A DNA stretch of 37,693 nt from an uncultured Opitutaceae bacterium (GCA_903919205.1 CAIXHE010000048.1:1-37693), one strand, 5' to 3'; positions 7,084-15,777 are shown, numbered from the stretch's first letter. Notes: generated by a model not told the origin, from the sequence alone. Program-made: numbers and translations.

Positions 7084-8025
7084 TCAGTCCTTGGCCTCGA
7101 GCATTTCGCGCACGAAGTAGCGCTGGCGCACGCGGACCACCTGGTAGGTGCGCCCGACGTACTCGCCGATCAGCCCGATGCCCACCATCGTGACGCTGAT
7201 CAGGAAGAACAGGATCCCGAAGAGCGTGAAGAGACCGCCCTCCTCGGGGCCGAGGATCAGGCGGCGAAGGGCGAGCACGATCATGAGGAGGAAGCTGCCG
7301 GCCGCGCAGGCCATCGAAACCATCGTGAAGAGCTGCAGGGGCGCGAGCGAGAAACCCGTGATCAGGTCGAAGTTGAGCCGGACCAGCATGTACAGCGAGT
7401 AGTTGGAGACACCCGCGTGGCGCTCCTCGTGGCGGACACCCACCTCCGCCGGGTTGCCCGCATAGCTGTAGGCGAGCGCCGGGATAAAGGTGTTCACGGC
7501 GCCGCTGCGCACCACGGCGTCCACGATGGCCCTCGAGTAGCTGCGCAGCATGCACCCCTGGTCGGTCATCTCGATCGAGGTCGTGCGGCTGCGCACGACG
7601 TTGATCAGGCGCGAGGCGAGCGTGCGGAAGAGGCTGTCCTTGCGGTTGAGCCGGAAGCCCCCGACGTAGTCGTGGCCGAGGTCCATCAGCGCGAGGAGCT
7701 TCGGGATCTCCTCCGGCGGGTTCTGGAGGTCGGCGTCGAGCGTCACGATGACCTTCCCGCGCACGCGCTCGAAGGCCGCCATGACCGCCATGTGCTGGCC
7801 GTAGTTCGCGTTGAAGTCGATCACCCGGGTCACGTCCGGCCGGGCGGCGTGCTGCGCGCGCAGGAGCTCGAGCGAGCGGTCGGCGCTGCCGTCGTTCGTG
7901 AAGATCACCTCGTAGGTGCGCCCGAGCCCGTCCAGGACCGGGTAGAGCCGCGAGAAGAGGAGCGGCAGGTTGAGCTCCTCATTGTAGACGGGGATGACGA
8001 CGGAGAGGTCGGGGGCGGCGCTCAT
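7084..8025 (-). CDS. arnC: Undecaprenyl-phosphate Ara4FN transferase, ArnC-like GT2
   Basis: A 313-residue GT2 glycosyltransferase with two C-terminal membrane segments (about 230-260 and 265-295). Hallmarks are SVVIPVYNEELNLP at the N-terminus, NYGQHMAVMA, the DXD-bearing TLDADLQNPPEEIPKL and the late GEYVGRTYQVVRVRQRYFV. These track E. coli ArnC almost motif for motif, and the length is close (322 in E. coli). The predicted role is transferring formyl-Ara4N from UDP to undecaprenyl phosphate at the cytoplasmic face of the inner membrane. Its start overlaps the stop of the arnB-like gene by 4 bases (ATGA), indicating translational coupling. A dolichol-phosphate-mannose-synthase-like activity is the main alternative for this family. 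Confidence 0.88.
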   Translation of the reverse strand: MSAAPDLSVVIPVYNEELNLPLLFSRLYPVLDGLGRTYEVIFTNDGSADRSLELLRAQHAARPDVTRVIDFNANYGQHMAVMAAFERVRGKVIVTLDADLQNPPEEIPKLLALMDLGHDYVGGFRLNRKDSLFRTLASRLINVVRSRTTSIEMTDQGCMLRSYSRAIVDAVVRSGAVNTFIPALAYSYAGNPAEVGVRHEERHAGVSNYSLYMLVRLNFDLITGFSLAPLQLFTMVSMACAAGSFLLMIVLALRRLILGPEEGGLFTLFGILFFLISVTMVGIGLIGEYVGRTYQVVRVRQRYFVREMLEAKD

Positions 8026-9215
8026 GGGGCTTGGAGGGGGGGCACCGCGGCGACGAGCGCGGCGACGACGCGCTCGACGTCGGAGCGCTGCATGGCGGGG
8101 AAGAGGGGAAGCGTGAGCAGGTTGCGCCCGGCGTTCTCGGCGTGGGGGAAGTCCCCCTCCTTCCAGCCCATGGCGCGGTACAGGGTGAAGAGGTGGATCA
8201 CCGGGTAGTGGACGCCGGTGCCGATGCCGGCCGCGTGGAGCGCCCCCATGAGGGCCGCGCGCCCCCCGCGCAGCCGCCCGTCGGGCAGCTGGACCTGGAA
8301 CATGTGCCAGTTGCTCTGCTCAAAGTCCGCGACCGGCAGTCCGAGCCCAAGGGCCGCGGCGTCCGGGCGGCTCAGCTCCTCGTAATAGGCTCGGGCGAGC
8401 ACCCGGCGCTTCTCGGTGAAGGCCTCCAGGTGCGGCAGCTGCCCCAAGCCCACGCGGGCCGCGACGTCCGTCATGTTGAACTTCCCGCCCACCACCTCGA
8501 CGTCCATGCCGTCGAAGCCGGTGCGCACGACGCCCTGCAGGCGGTACTGCTCGGCCAGGCGCGCCTCCGCCTCGCTGTTGAGGACCAGGCAGCCGCCCTC
8601 GGTCGTCGTGATGTTCTTGTTCGCGTGGAAGCTGACCGACGTGAAGTCGCCGAAGGATCCGATGCGCCGCCCCTTCCAGGTGGAGCCGAACGACTGCGCC
8701 GCGTCCTCGACCACGCGAAGGCCAAGCCGGTGCGCGAGGGCGTAGAGGCGGTCGCGGTCGACCGGGAGGCCCGCCAGGTCAACGGGGATCACCGCGCGCG
8801 TGCGCGGGGTCACGGCGGCCTCGACCGCGCGCAGGTCGATGTTGCGCGTCACCGGGTCGATGTCGACGAACACGGGCCGGGCGCCCACCTCGAGGGCCAC
8901 GTTGCTCGTCGCGACCCAGGAAAGCGGCGTCGTGATCACCTCGTCGCCCGGGCCGACGCCCGCGATCCGGAGCGCGATCTCCATCGTGCAGGTGCCCGAG
9001 TTGAAGGCCCGGACGGGCCTGCCGCCGAAATACTCGGAGAGCTTGGCCTCGAAGGCCTTCACCTGGGGCCCCGACGTGATCCAGCCCGAGCGCAGCACCT
9101 GCGCGACGCCCTCGATCGTCGCCTCGTCGATCGACGGCCGCGTGAACGGCAGGAACGCCTGGGCGGGCGGGGCCGTGGGCGCGGCGGGGGCGGGCGGGGA
9201 CATGGCGGGCGTCAT
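8022..9215 (-). CDS. arnB: PLP-dependent UDP-4-keto-sugar aminotransferase, ArnB-like
   Basis: A 397-residue DegT/DnrJ/EryC1-family aminotransferase. FLPFTRPSID and SGWITSGPQVKAFE at the start follow the ArnB pattern. Asp171 in VVEDAAQS contacts the PLP pyridine, and Lys200 in FHANKNITTTEGG is the Schiff-base lysine. The C-terminal IGTGVHYP...SLPLFP-type region is also conserved. It should convert UDP-4-keto-pentose to UDP-Ara4N using glutamate. The first 20 residues are an Ala/Pro-rich extension before the family start; the internal Met5 is an alternative start. It lies 22 bases after the arnT-like gene and overlaps the arnC-like gene by 4 bases. Other sugar aminotransferases are similar, so the ArnB identity rests partly on operon context. 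Confidence 0.88.
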   Translation of the reverse strand: MTPAMSPPAPAAPTAPPAQAFLPFTRPSIDEATIEGVAQVLRSGWITSGPQVKAFEAKLSEYFGGRPVRAFNSGTCTMEIALRIAGVGPGDEVITTPLSWVATSNVALEVGARPVFVDIDPVTRNIDLRAVEAAVTPRTRAVIPVDLAGLPVDRDRLYALAHRLGLRVVEDAAQSFGSTWKGRRIGSFGDFTSVSFHANKNITTTEGGCLVLNSEAEARLAEQYRLQGVVRTGFDGMDVEVVGGKFNMTDVAARVGLGQLPHLEAFTEKRRVLARAYYEELSRPDAAALGLGLPVADFEQSNWHMFQVQLPDGRLRGGRAALMGALHAAGIGTGVHYPVIHLFTLYRAMGWKEGDFPHAENAGRNLLTLPLFPAMQRSDVERVVAALVAAVPPLQAP

Positions 9216-9237
9216 ACTGGGGCCTGACAGCGAATCC

Positions 9238-10947
9238 TCAAGGCTGGTTGCTGAAAAGATAGTGGTGGGGACCCTTGGCTATAATGTGGTAGTGGAAGTC
9301 CGGGTCGGCGAGCAGCTCGGCTGAGTCGCGTATCCGCGCGACCGCGAAGACCCGCCCCGGGCCGGCCCACTCGCGGCGGAACTCGGCGTCGTCGATGAAG
9401 CGCCGGGCGCGCTCGGCGGGGTCGAGGAAGGGCAGCTCGAGCTCGTCCTGGTAGGCCACGAGGCCCACCTGCCGCCCCGAGTAGTAGGTGAAGTCGTGGA
9501 AGAAGGCGTGGTAGTGGTACACGCGGTCCCCGGGCTTGACGACGGCGCGCGCGGCGAGCGCCAGGTCCTTGGTGCTGCGCAGGTCGATGATCGGAGCGGC
9601 GAGCGCGAGGACGACGAGCATCAGGGCGAGCGTGCCCGCCATGCAGTAGGCCGCCGCGCGCCCCCGCGCGGAGCCGGAGGCGGAGGTCGGTATCAGTGCC
9701 CGGAGCGCCCCGGCGCACAGGAGCGCCGCGATCACGAAGGCGTAGGGCCGCAGGTCCGTCGCCTGCGCGGCGTCGCGGATCACGCCGGGCCGCAGCACGG
9801 CGACGCAGAGGGCCGCCGCGATCAGGCCGCACAGGAAGCCGAAGATGCGCAGGCCCGTCCTGAGCCTCGCGAACGCGTCGGCTTGCGCGAGGGCCCCGGC
9901 GAGCCAGCGGCCGGTCAGGACGGCCAGCGGCGGGAACATCGGCAGGATGTAGGTGATCAGCTTCGACTGAGACGCGCTGAAGAAGAGGAAGATGAAGGCG
10001 GCCCACACGATAAAGAAGCCCTCGACGGCGCGCTCGCCGCGGCGGGCCCAGCCGCCGCCGAGCGCCGACTGCAGCGAGCACCCGAGGAAGCCCGTCCAGG
10101 GGAAGAGACCGAGGAGCACGATCGGGATGAAGAACCACCAGGGCTGGTAGCGGCCGTGGCCGGCCGCGGAGGTGTAGCGCTGGAAATGCTCGTAGATGAA
10201 GTAGAAGTGCGCCCATCCCGGGTGGCGCCCGGCCGCGAGCACGTGCCAGGGCGCCGCGATCGCCAGGAAGAGCGCGATGCCGGTCGGCAGGTACATCGGC
10301 AGCAGCCGCCGCCATTGGTTGTAGATGACGAGCCACAGGAACATGACGGCGCCGGTCAGCAGGAAGCCCATCAGGCCCTTGGAGAGGGTCGCCAGGGCCG
10401 CGCTCGCGTAGAGGCCGTAGAAGAGCCACCGGCGCCGGGAGCCCGGCGGCTCCTGCACGCCGAGGATGAAGCAACAGAGTGTCGCCGCCATCAGGACCGT
10501 CACCGGCATGTCGAGGAGCAGCATCCGCCCGAGCGCGGCGTAGAGGAGGGAGGTGCCCAGCACGACCGCGGACCAGAAGCCTGCGTCCCGGCCGAAGAGG
10601 CGGCGGGCGGTGGCGTAGGCCACCAGGATGCCCCCCAGGGTGAAGAGCGCCGGGGTCAGGCGAAGCGACCATTCGCTGCCTCCGAGAAGCTCCTGCGAGG
10701 CGGCCACCATCCAGTAGACGAGCGGGGGCTTCTCGAAGTAGGGAACGCCGTTCAGCTGCGGCATCACCCAGTCGCCGCCGGCGACCATCTCGCGGGGCAC
10801 CTCGGCGTAGCGGCCCTCGTCGGGGTTGTTGAGCGGGGCGCTCCCGAGCCTCCACGCGAGGAGCGCGCCGAAGACGACCGTGAGGAGCAGCAGGTCCCGG
10901 CGCCACGAGGGCTCGGTTCGGGAAGGGGCGGCTGCCGATGGGATCAC
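9238..10947 (-). CDS. arnT: ArnT-like lipid A aminoarabinose transferase (GT83)
   Basis: A 569-residue polytopic inner-membrane glycosyltransferase of the PMT/GT83 clan. The first periplasmic loop has the conserved acidic DEGRYAEVPREM (about 43-54), followed by FEKPPLVYWM (71-80), the ArnT/PMT catalytic-loop signature. About 12 hydrophobic segments follow, with a soluble C-terminal domain from about residue 470. E. coli ArnT is about 550 residues. The predicted function is transfer of Ara4N (or another polyprenyl-linked sugar) to lipid A on the periplasmic side. The start is GTG at 10945-10947. It is the first gene of the minus-strand arn operon. Two overlapping palindromes lie just upstream. 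Confidence 0.87.
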   Translation of the reverse strand: MIPSAAAPSRTEPSWRRDLLLLTVVFGALLAWRLGSAPLNNPDEGRYAEVPREMVAGGDWVMPQLNGVPYFEKPPLVYWMVAASQELLGGSEWSLRLTPALFTLGGILVAYATARRLFGRDAGFWSAVVLGTSLLYAALGRMLLLDMPVTVLMAATLCCFILGVQEPPGSRRRWLFYGLYASAALATLSKGLMGFLLTGAVMFLWLVIYNQWRRLLPMYLPTGIALFLAIAAPWHVLAAGRHPGWAHFYFIYEHFQRYTSAAGHGRYQPWWFFIPIVLLGLFPWTGFLGCSLQSALGGGWARRGERAVEGFFIVWAAFIFLFFSASQSKLITYILPMFPPLAVLTGRWLAGALAQADAFARLRTGLRIFGFLCGLIAAALCVAVLRPGVIRDAAQATDLRPYAFVIAALLCAGALRALIPTSASGSARGRAAAYCMAGTLALMLVVLALAAPIIDLRSTKDLALAARAVVKPGDRVYHYHAFFHDFTYYSGRQVGLVAYQDELELPFLDPAERARRFIDDAEFRREWAGPGRVFAVARIRDSAELLADPDFHYHIIAKGPHHYLFSNQP

Positions 10948-10960
10948 CGTCTGGGCGTAG

Positions 10961-10980
10961 GGCCTTATGGCCTGTCAGGC
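10961..10980. promoter_or_regulatory. Overlapping short palindromes upstream of the arn operon
   Basis: GGCC-TTAT-GGCC (10961-10972) overlaps GCCTG-T-CAGGC (10970-10980), about 14-33 bases before the arnT-like start codon. The position suits an operator or leader structure for the arn operon. This is speculative because G+C-rich DNA often yields such short arms. Confidence 0.25.
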
Positions 10981-11101
10981 AAGACCTTCGCCTTGGAGTG
11001 GTCGCGCCGGGGCCGTGTTCCGAGCGAGGGGATTCGCGGCTGCGGACCTCGCGCGCGCGTTCCGGCCAAAGCGAGGAGAACCGTTCTTATTTTTGTTCTT
11101 G

Positions 11102-11123
11102 CTTAATTAAGATTAAGCTTAAT
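11102..11123. promoter_or_regulatory. A+T-rich palindromic box before the arsR-type gene (candidate operator)
   Basis: Two perfect palindromes adjoin: CTTAATTAAG (11102-11111) and ATTAAGCTTAAT (11112-11123). They lie 11-32 bases upstream of the ArsR-type start codon, in a strikingly A+T-rich patch within G+C-rich DNA. ArsR-family repressors commonly bind palindromes overlapping their own promoter, so autoregulation is a reasonable inference. Confidence 0.5.
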
Positions 11124-11133
11124 TATTAGCCGT

Positions 11134-11460
11134 ATGCACAGCCTCGAGGCCCTAGCCGACCCCACCCGACGCCGCATCGTGGAGCTGCTTTCCGAACGGG
11201 AGCGCACCGCCGGCGAGCTGGTCGAGTCCTTCGATATCAGCGCCCCCGCCATCTCCCAGCATCTGAACGTGCTCCGCGCGGCGGGCCTCGTGTCCACTCG
11301 CGCCGACGGGCAGCGGCGCATCCAGTCCCTCAACCGCGCAGGGCTCGACGAGATCGGCCGCTGGCTTGAGACGACCCGGGCATTCTGGAGCCGCCGGCTG
11401 GACACGCTGGAGCGCGAGCTCCGGGCCGAGGACGCCAAGGCCCGAAGGAAATCACCATGA
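11134..11460 (+). CDS. ArsR-family winged-helix transcriptional regulator
   Basis: A 108-residue regulator with a complete ArsR HTH: LADPTRRRIVELL near the N-terminus, TAGELVESFDISAPAISQHL as the recognition region (about 29-48) and VLRAAGLVSTRADGQRR as the wing. No metal-binding CxC motif is present, so it belongs to the non-metal subgroup often paired with SRPBCC/AHSA1 proteins. Its stop overlaps the start of the SRPBCC gene by 4 bases (ATGA), a classic pairing in this family. It is divergent from the arn operon, and the A+T-rich palindromic box lies between. Confidence 0.9.
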   Translation: MHSLEALADPTRRRIVELLSERERTAGELVESFDISAPAISQHLNVLRAAGLVSTRADGQRRIQSLNRAGLDEIGRWLETTRAFWSRRLDTLERELRAEDAKARRKSP

Positions 11461-12011
11461 GCACCCCCAACAACGATCACGCCACGTTCATATCCCGGGG
11501 CGAGCTGCGCCTCGTGCGCCTGCTTCCGGGCCCCCTCGAGCGGGTCTGGCAGTACGTCACCGATTCCGAGAAGCGCGCCCGCTGGTTCGCGGGCGGCCTG
11601 CTCGAGCCGCGGGCGGGCGGCAAGGTCGCGTTCGCCATGCGCCACGCCGACCTCGTCCCCGACGAGACCCCGCCCGACCGGTACAAGCATGTGCACGAGA
11701 CGGGCATCACCCTCGAGGGCCGGGTGCTCCGCTGCGAGCCTCCCCGCCTGATCGTGTTCACGTTCGGAGGGGACGACTCCGTGGTCACGATCGAGCTCAC
11801 GGCCCAGGGCAGTCACGTGCAGCTGGTCCTCTCGCACCTCGCGAAGGGCGAGGACCTGCCCGACCTCCACAATTTCGCCTCCGGCTGGCACTCGCACCTC
11901 GGGCTCCTGGTCGCCGAGCTGGAGGGCACCGGGCGCCCGGCCTTCTGGCCCACCCACGCCAGACTCATGGGGGAGTACACGCAGCTCCTCGCCCGGGCCT
12001 TCCCGGGTTGA
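11457..12011 (+). CDS. SRPBCC/AHSA1-domain protein
   Basis: A small cytoplasmic protein of 184 residues with the START-like AHSA1 fold. RLLPGPLERVWQYVTDSEKRARWF is the usual first strand-helix-strand, followed by GLLEPRAGGKVAF and the paired strands LRCEPPRLIVFTFG and VTIELTAQGSHVQLVLSH. The fold forms a hydrophobic ligand cavity; the ligand is unknown. The C-terminal helix GWHSHLGLLVAEL is typical. It is translationally coupled to the ArsR-type regulator, a common arrangement whose physiological role is mostly undefined. Confidence 0.88.
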   Translation: MSTPNNDHATFISRGELRLVRLLPGPLERVWQYVTDSEKRARWFAGGLLEPRAGGKVAFAMRHADLVPDETPPDRYKHVHETGITLEGRVLRCEPPRLIVFTFGGDDSVVTIELTAQGSHVQLVLSHLAKGEDLPDLHNFASGWHSHLGLLVAELEGTGRPAFWPTHARLMGEYTQLLARAFPG

Positions 12012-12041
12012 GCCCCTCTCGGGAGGCCCCGGCTTCCCCGT

Positions 12042-12542
12042 CTAGTGGGGACCGAACGTCACCTCGTGCGCTCCCTCCTTGGGGGGCCAGTCGGAGGGAT
12101 TGGGCGGGGGGTCCCCCGGCACGTAGTTGGTGTAGGGGGTGATGAAGACGAAGGGCATGCTCATCCTGCAGGCCACCGGGGCCCCCTTCACGAGCGCGGG
12201 AGCGAACCTCCACTTCCTGATCGCGGCCATCGCCTCCTCTCCAAACAGGATGTCATCGGCCTGGACGACCACCGGGTCCTCCACCTTCCCGTCGGCGCGC
12301 ACCGTGAAGACCACGACCGCCTTGCCGGAAAGGATCGACGCGAGGGCGAACGGATACTCGGGCTCGACCTGGTGGGTGGCCTTGGGTCGGACCTCGACCG
12401 CGTTCAGGGCATACACCCCCGCCTTCAGCGGCGGCACCGCGTTCTCGACCGGGCGCTCCGCGACAAAATCCGTCGCACTGCACCCGGCCATGGCGGCACA
12501 GGCGCACAAGACCCCACACCATCGTCTGTAGTCGGTACGCAT
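12042..12542 (-). CDS. TonB C-terminal-domain lipoprotein
   Basis: A predicted lipoprotein of 166 residues. The N-terminus has a short basic region, a hydrophobic stretch and a lipobox ending MAGC, which sets the start at 12542 rather than the upstream in-frame start at 12593. Residues about 55-140 match a TonB C-terminal fold: VEPEYPFALA, GKAVVVFTVRADGKVEDP and EEAMAAIRKWRFAPAL, then a Cys-containing strand. It lacks the TonB membrane anchor and long proline spacer. A role in energising a receptor is therefore doubtful, and a structural or envelope role is equally likely. The C-terminal tail (PGDPPPNPSDWPPKEG) is Pro-rich. It is convergent with the SRPBCC gene, 30 bases apart. Confidence 0.8.
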   Translation of the reverse strand: MRTDYRRWCGVLCACAAMAGCSATDFVAERPVENAVPPLKAGVYALNAVEVRPKATHQVEPEYPFALASILSGKAVVVFTVRADGKVEDPVVVQADDILFGEEAMAAIRKWRFAPALVKGAPVACRMSMPFVFITPYTNYVPGDPPPNPSDWPPKEGAHEVTFGPH

Positions 12543-12808
12543 CGGAATCGTTCCGGGATCAACCGGGCGACCCGCACCATTTCGCGCAGTCACCCCTAAA
12601 ACACAACCCCGGCCAGCGGCCGCACGCGGAAGGATAAGGTCTGTTCCATGCCGCAGCCCATCACGGGCTCGCCTCGCCGGCGTCCGGGTTACTCCGGTGC
12701 AATTCCGCGATGTCGCACGGATCGCCCGGAGGCCTCCGCCGTGTCGCTTTCTTGGTAACTTTCCCGCCCCCGGGGGGTTCTATTGAAGGGAAGCCCCTGC
12801 CTCCCCCG

Positions 12809-13015
12809 ATGAAAACGCTCCTCGTTCTCCTGCTGTGCTTCGTCCTCTTCGCCGTCTTCTGGCCCCTTGCGATATTCCTCCTGGTCGCCCTGCCCTTCCT
12901 GTGGCTGCTGTCCATCCCCTTCCGCATCCTGGGTACCGCGGTCGAGGCGCTGCTCGCCCTCATTCGCGCGCTGCTCTTCCTGCCGGCCCGGCTCCTCGGC
13001 CACCGCGCGCCCTGA
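12809..13015 (+). CDS. Small hydrophobic membrane protein (unknown)
   Basis: A 68-residue protein with a Met-Lys start and two hydrophobic segments (about residues 3-34 and 40-62), ending in a basic tail PARLLGHRAP. I recognise no family. The ATG at 12809 is favoured over the upstream in-frame start at 12710, whose extra residues look like non-coding sequence. It precedes holA by 57 bases on the same strand. Whether it is expressed is uncertain, though hydrophobic periodicity and G/C at third positions support coding. Confidence 0.55.
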   Translation: MKTLLVLLLCFVLFAVFWPLAIFLLVALPFLWLLSIPFRILGTAVEALLALIRALLFLPARLLGHRAP

Positions 13016-13072
13016 GGCGGGGCTTGGTTTTCGTTTGAGCCCGCGCGGGCTCTCGGGCCAGATGGGGCCCGG

Positions 13073-14170
13073 ATGCCGGCCGCCACCCCCACCTTCTCCT
13101 TCGTCTGCGGGCAGGACGACTTCCTGGTCGGCCGCATGGGACGCAAGCGCTTCGACGAGCTGGCCGCGGGCACCGAGGACGAGTTCTCGCGGGAGGTGAT
13201 CAACGGCTTCGCCGCGAACGTGGACGAGGTGGAGGTCGCCGTGGGCCGCTTCCGGGAGGCCGTCCAGACGGTCCCCATGTTCGGCGGCCGCCGGGTCGTG
13301 TGGCTGAAGGACGTGAACTTCCTCGCCGACTCCGTCACCGGCAAGTCCGAGACGACGCTCAGGCAGGTCGAGGACCTCCAGGCGCTCCTCTCGGCGGTGA
13401 ACCCCGACGAGACGTCCGTCCTCGTCACGGCGGCGCCGGTGGACCGCCGGCGCACCTTCCCCAAGTGGTGCGAGAAGCACGCGGACTTCGCCCTGGCGGA
13501 CGGCGGCGACGACGCGGAGTCGATGGGCCCGGTCGTGCTCGCCGAGGCGCGCGCGCTCGGGGTCGAGTTCGGCCCGGGGGCGCTCGAGCTGCTCCTCGCC
13601 CGGATCGGACCCAACACCCGCCTCCTCGTGGAGGAGGTCCACAAGCTCGCGGACTACGCCGGCGAGAGCCGGCGGATCGACGAGGCCGCCGTGGCGGCCC
13701 TGAGCCCCAACGCCGCCAAGGGCGACTTCTTCGAGTCCGCAGACGCCTTCTTCAGCGGCGACCTGACCTGGACCCTCGCCGCCCTCCGGCGCCACTTCTT
13801 CGCGGGCGAGGATGCCCGCCCGGTGATTTCGGCCCTCCAGAACCGCAACCGCATCCTGATCCAGATCCGGGCGCTTGCCGACGCAGGCGACGTGCGGGTC
13901 GGCCCCCGGGGGGTCGACGGGCTCCCCAGGGCCGCGGGCGCGCACGCCGCGCGCTTCGGCGAGGCCTCGTCCGACAAAAGCTCCTTCAACGTCTTCAGCC
14001 AGAACCCCTGGTACGTGGGCAAGCTGGCGGGATCGGCGCCGCTGCCCTCGCTGCGGCGCCTGATCGACAACCAGCGCGAGTTCATCGCGGCCTTCGAGGG
14101 CATCCTGCAGCGGCCGAACGAGCAGGAGGACGTCCTGCGCGACATGGCGGTGCGCTGCCTGGCCGGATGA
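13073..14170 (+). CDS. holA: DNA polymerase III delta subunit
   Basis: A 365-residue clamp-loader subunit. The N-terminal domain starts FSFVCGQDDFLVGRMGRKRFDEL, the family's opening strand and helix. FREAVQTVPMFGGRRVVWLKDVNF is the characteristic segment where the P-loop is lost. Later come LVTAAPVDRRRTFPKW, LARIGPNTRLLVEEVHKLADYAG and the helical collar with FFSGDLTWTLAALRRHF and ISALQNRNRILIQIRAL. The length fits the family (about 330-350). It loads the beta sliding clamp within the DnaX complex. It is followed 61 bases later by purB in the same direction. Confidence 0.9.
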   Translation: MPAATPTFSFVCGQDDFLVGRMGRKRFDELAAGTEDEFSREVINGFAANVDEVEVAVGRFREAVQTVPMFGGRRVVWLKDVNFLADSVTGKSETTLRQVEDLQALLSAVNPDETSVLVTAAPVDRRRTFPKWCEKHADFALADGGDDAESMGPVVLAEARALGVEFGPGALELLLARIGPNTRLLVEEVHKLADYAGESRRIDEAAVAALSPNAAKGDFFESADAFFSGDLTWTLAALRRHFFAGEDARPVISALQNRNRILIQIRALADAGDVRVGPRGVDGLPRAAGAHAARFGEASSDKSSFNVFSQNPWYVGKLAGSAPLPSLRRLIDNQREFIAAFEGILQRPNEQEDVLRDMAVRCLAG

Positions 14171-14231
14171 CACGCCCTGCGTGTTTTCCGGTGGCCTTCA
14201 CCCCGGGGCCTTGTTTACTCGGCGGCCTGAC

Positions 14232-15680
14232 GTGAACGAGTCCCCCGACCCCACCCCGAGCGAGCCCGTCCTGAACGTCCTGGCCGGGCGCTACGCCTCC
14301 CCCGCGATGAGGGACCTCTGGTCGCAGCGGGGCCGCGTGCTCCTCGAGCGCGACTTCTGGATCGCCGTCATGAAGGCCCAGCGCGACCTCGGCGTGCCGA
14401 TACCGGCCGAGGCGGTGAAGGACTACGAGCGGGTGAAGTCCCGCATCGACCTGGAATCGATCGCCAAGCGGGAGCGCGTCACCCTCCACGATGTGAAGGC
14501 GCGCATCGAGGAGTTCTCGGACCTCGCGAAGCGCCAGTTCATCCACCTCGGCCTCACGAGCCGCGACCTGACCGAGAACGTCGAGCAGCTGCAGATCTTC
14601 CAGTCCCTCAGGATCGTGCGCACGAAGACGGCGGCGGCGCTCCTCGCCCTCTCGCGCCGGGCCGAGGAATACCGCGACCTGATGATCACCGGGCGCACGC
14701 ACAACGTGCCGGCCCAGCCGACCACGCTCGGCAAGCGCCTCGCGATGTTCGGCCAGGAGTTCCAGATCGCCTTCGAGCGCGTCGAGGAGCTGCTTGGGCG
14801 CTACCCGGTGCGCGGGCTGAAGGGCGCCGTCGGCACCCAGCTCGACCAGCTGACCCTCCTCGGGGGCCGCGCCGACAAGGTGTCCGACCTGGAGAGCCGC
14901 GTCCTGCGCCACCTCGGCATGCCGGCGTCGCTCGCCAACGTGGGGCAGGTCTACCCCCGGGGCCTCGACTTCGACGTGGTGTCCGCGCTGCACCAGGTCG
15001 GCGCCGCGGCGGCGAGCTTCGCCACCACGATGCGCCTCATGGCGGGCGCCGGCCTCCTCACGGAGGGTTTCCAGGAGGGCCAGGTCGGCTCCTCCGCGAT
15101 GCCCCACAAGGCGAACGCCCGCAACTGCGAGCGCATCTGCGGCTTCTCGACCATCCTCGGCGGCTACGTGGCGATGACGGCGGCCCTGGCCGGCCACCAG
15201 TGGAACGAGGGCGACGTGTCCTGCTCGGTGGTGCGCCGCGTGGCGCTCCCCGACGCCTTCTTCGCGATCGACGGCTCGCTTGAGACCCTCCTGACCGTGC
15301 TCTCGCAGATGGAGGCGTTCCCCTCGGCGATCGCCCAGGAGAACGAGCGCAACCTGCCGTTCCTGGCGACGACCACGATGCTGATGGAGGCGGTGAAGCG
15401 CGGCGCGGGCCGCGAGACGGCCCACGAGGCCATCAAGGAGCACACGCTCGCCGCCGTGAAGGCCATGCGCTCCGGCTCCTCCGGCGCGGACCTGCTCGAC
15501 CGGCTGGCGGCCGACCGCAGGATCGGCCTCGGCAAGAAGGCGCTCCTGTCCATCCTCTCCGAGAGCTCGCGGTTCGTCGGAGCGGCCCCCAACCAGGTCG
15601 ACGCCTTCGTCGCCGACGTGGCGCCCCTCGCCAAGCGGGTGAAGGGGGCGGCCGACTACCGCCCGGGGCGCCTTCTCTAG
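14232..15680 (+). CDS. purB: Adenylosuccinate lyase
   Basis: A 482-residue member of the fumarase/aspartase superfamily. It splits adenylosuccinate and SAICAR to fumarate plus AMP or AICAR in purine synthesis. Visible motifs are NVLAGRYASPAMRDLW at the start, LGLTSRDLTENVEQLQ, the catalytic-His region TGRTHNVPAQPTTLGKR (about 155-165) and the flexible signature loop GSSAMPHKANARNCER (about 286-301). Start: GTG at 14232. From there on nearly every codon ends in G or C, whereas the preceding in-frame segment from the ATG at 14181 has many T-ending codons and does not resemble the family N-terminus. It is likely co-transcribed with holA. Confidence 0.92.
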   Translation: MNESPDPTPSEPVLNVLAGRYASPAMRDLWSQRGRVLLERDFWIAVMKAQRDLGVPIPAEAVKDYERVKSRIDLESIAKRERVTLHDVKARIEEFSDLAKRQFIHLGLTSRDLTENVEQLQIFQSLRIVRTKTAAALLALSRRAEEYRDLMITGRTHNVPAQPTTLGKRLAMFGQEFQIAFERVEELLGRYPVRGLKGAVGTQLDQLTLLGGRADKVSDLESRVLRHLGMPASLANVGQVYPRGLDFDVVSALHQVGAAAASFATTMRLMAGAGLLTEGFQEGQVGSSAMPHKANARNCERICGFSTILGGYVAMTAALAGHQWNEGDVSCSVVRRVALPDAFFAIDGSLETLLTVLSQMEAFPSAIAQENERNLPFLATTTMLMEAVKRGAGRETAHEAIKEHTLAAVKAMRSGSSGADLLDRLAADRRIGLGKKALLSILSESSRFVGAAPNQVDAFVADVAPLAKRVKGAADYRPGRLL

Positions 15681-15777
15681 GGCGTTTCCCGGTCTCCGAA
15701 CTTTTCAATTGCGCCTCCCGTGGGGATACGCTTGCTTGAACCCTCACTGCCCGGACTAACGTTAATCAATTTCTCAA

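Noticed and set aside
9496-11106. Plus-strand 536-codon frame opposite the arnT-like gene
   Set aside because: It is an antisense shadow with low-complexity Glu/Arg/Gly composition.
12689-14173. Minus-strand 494-codon frame opposite holA
   Set aside because: It is antisense to a clear DNA polymerase III delta gene and has no domain of its own.
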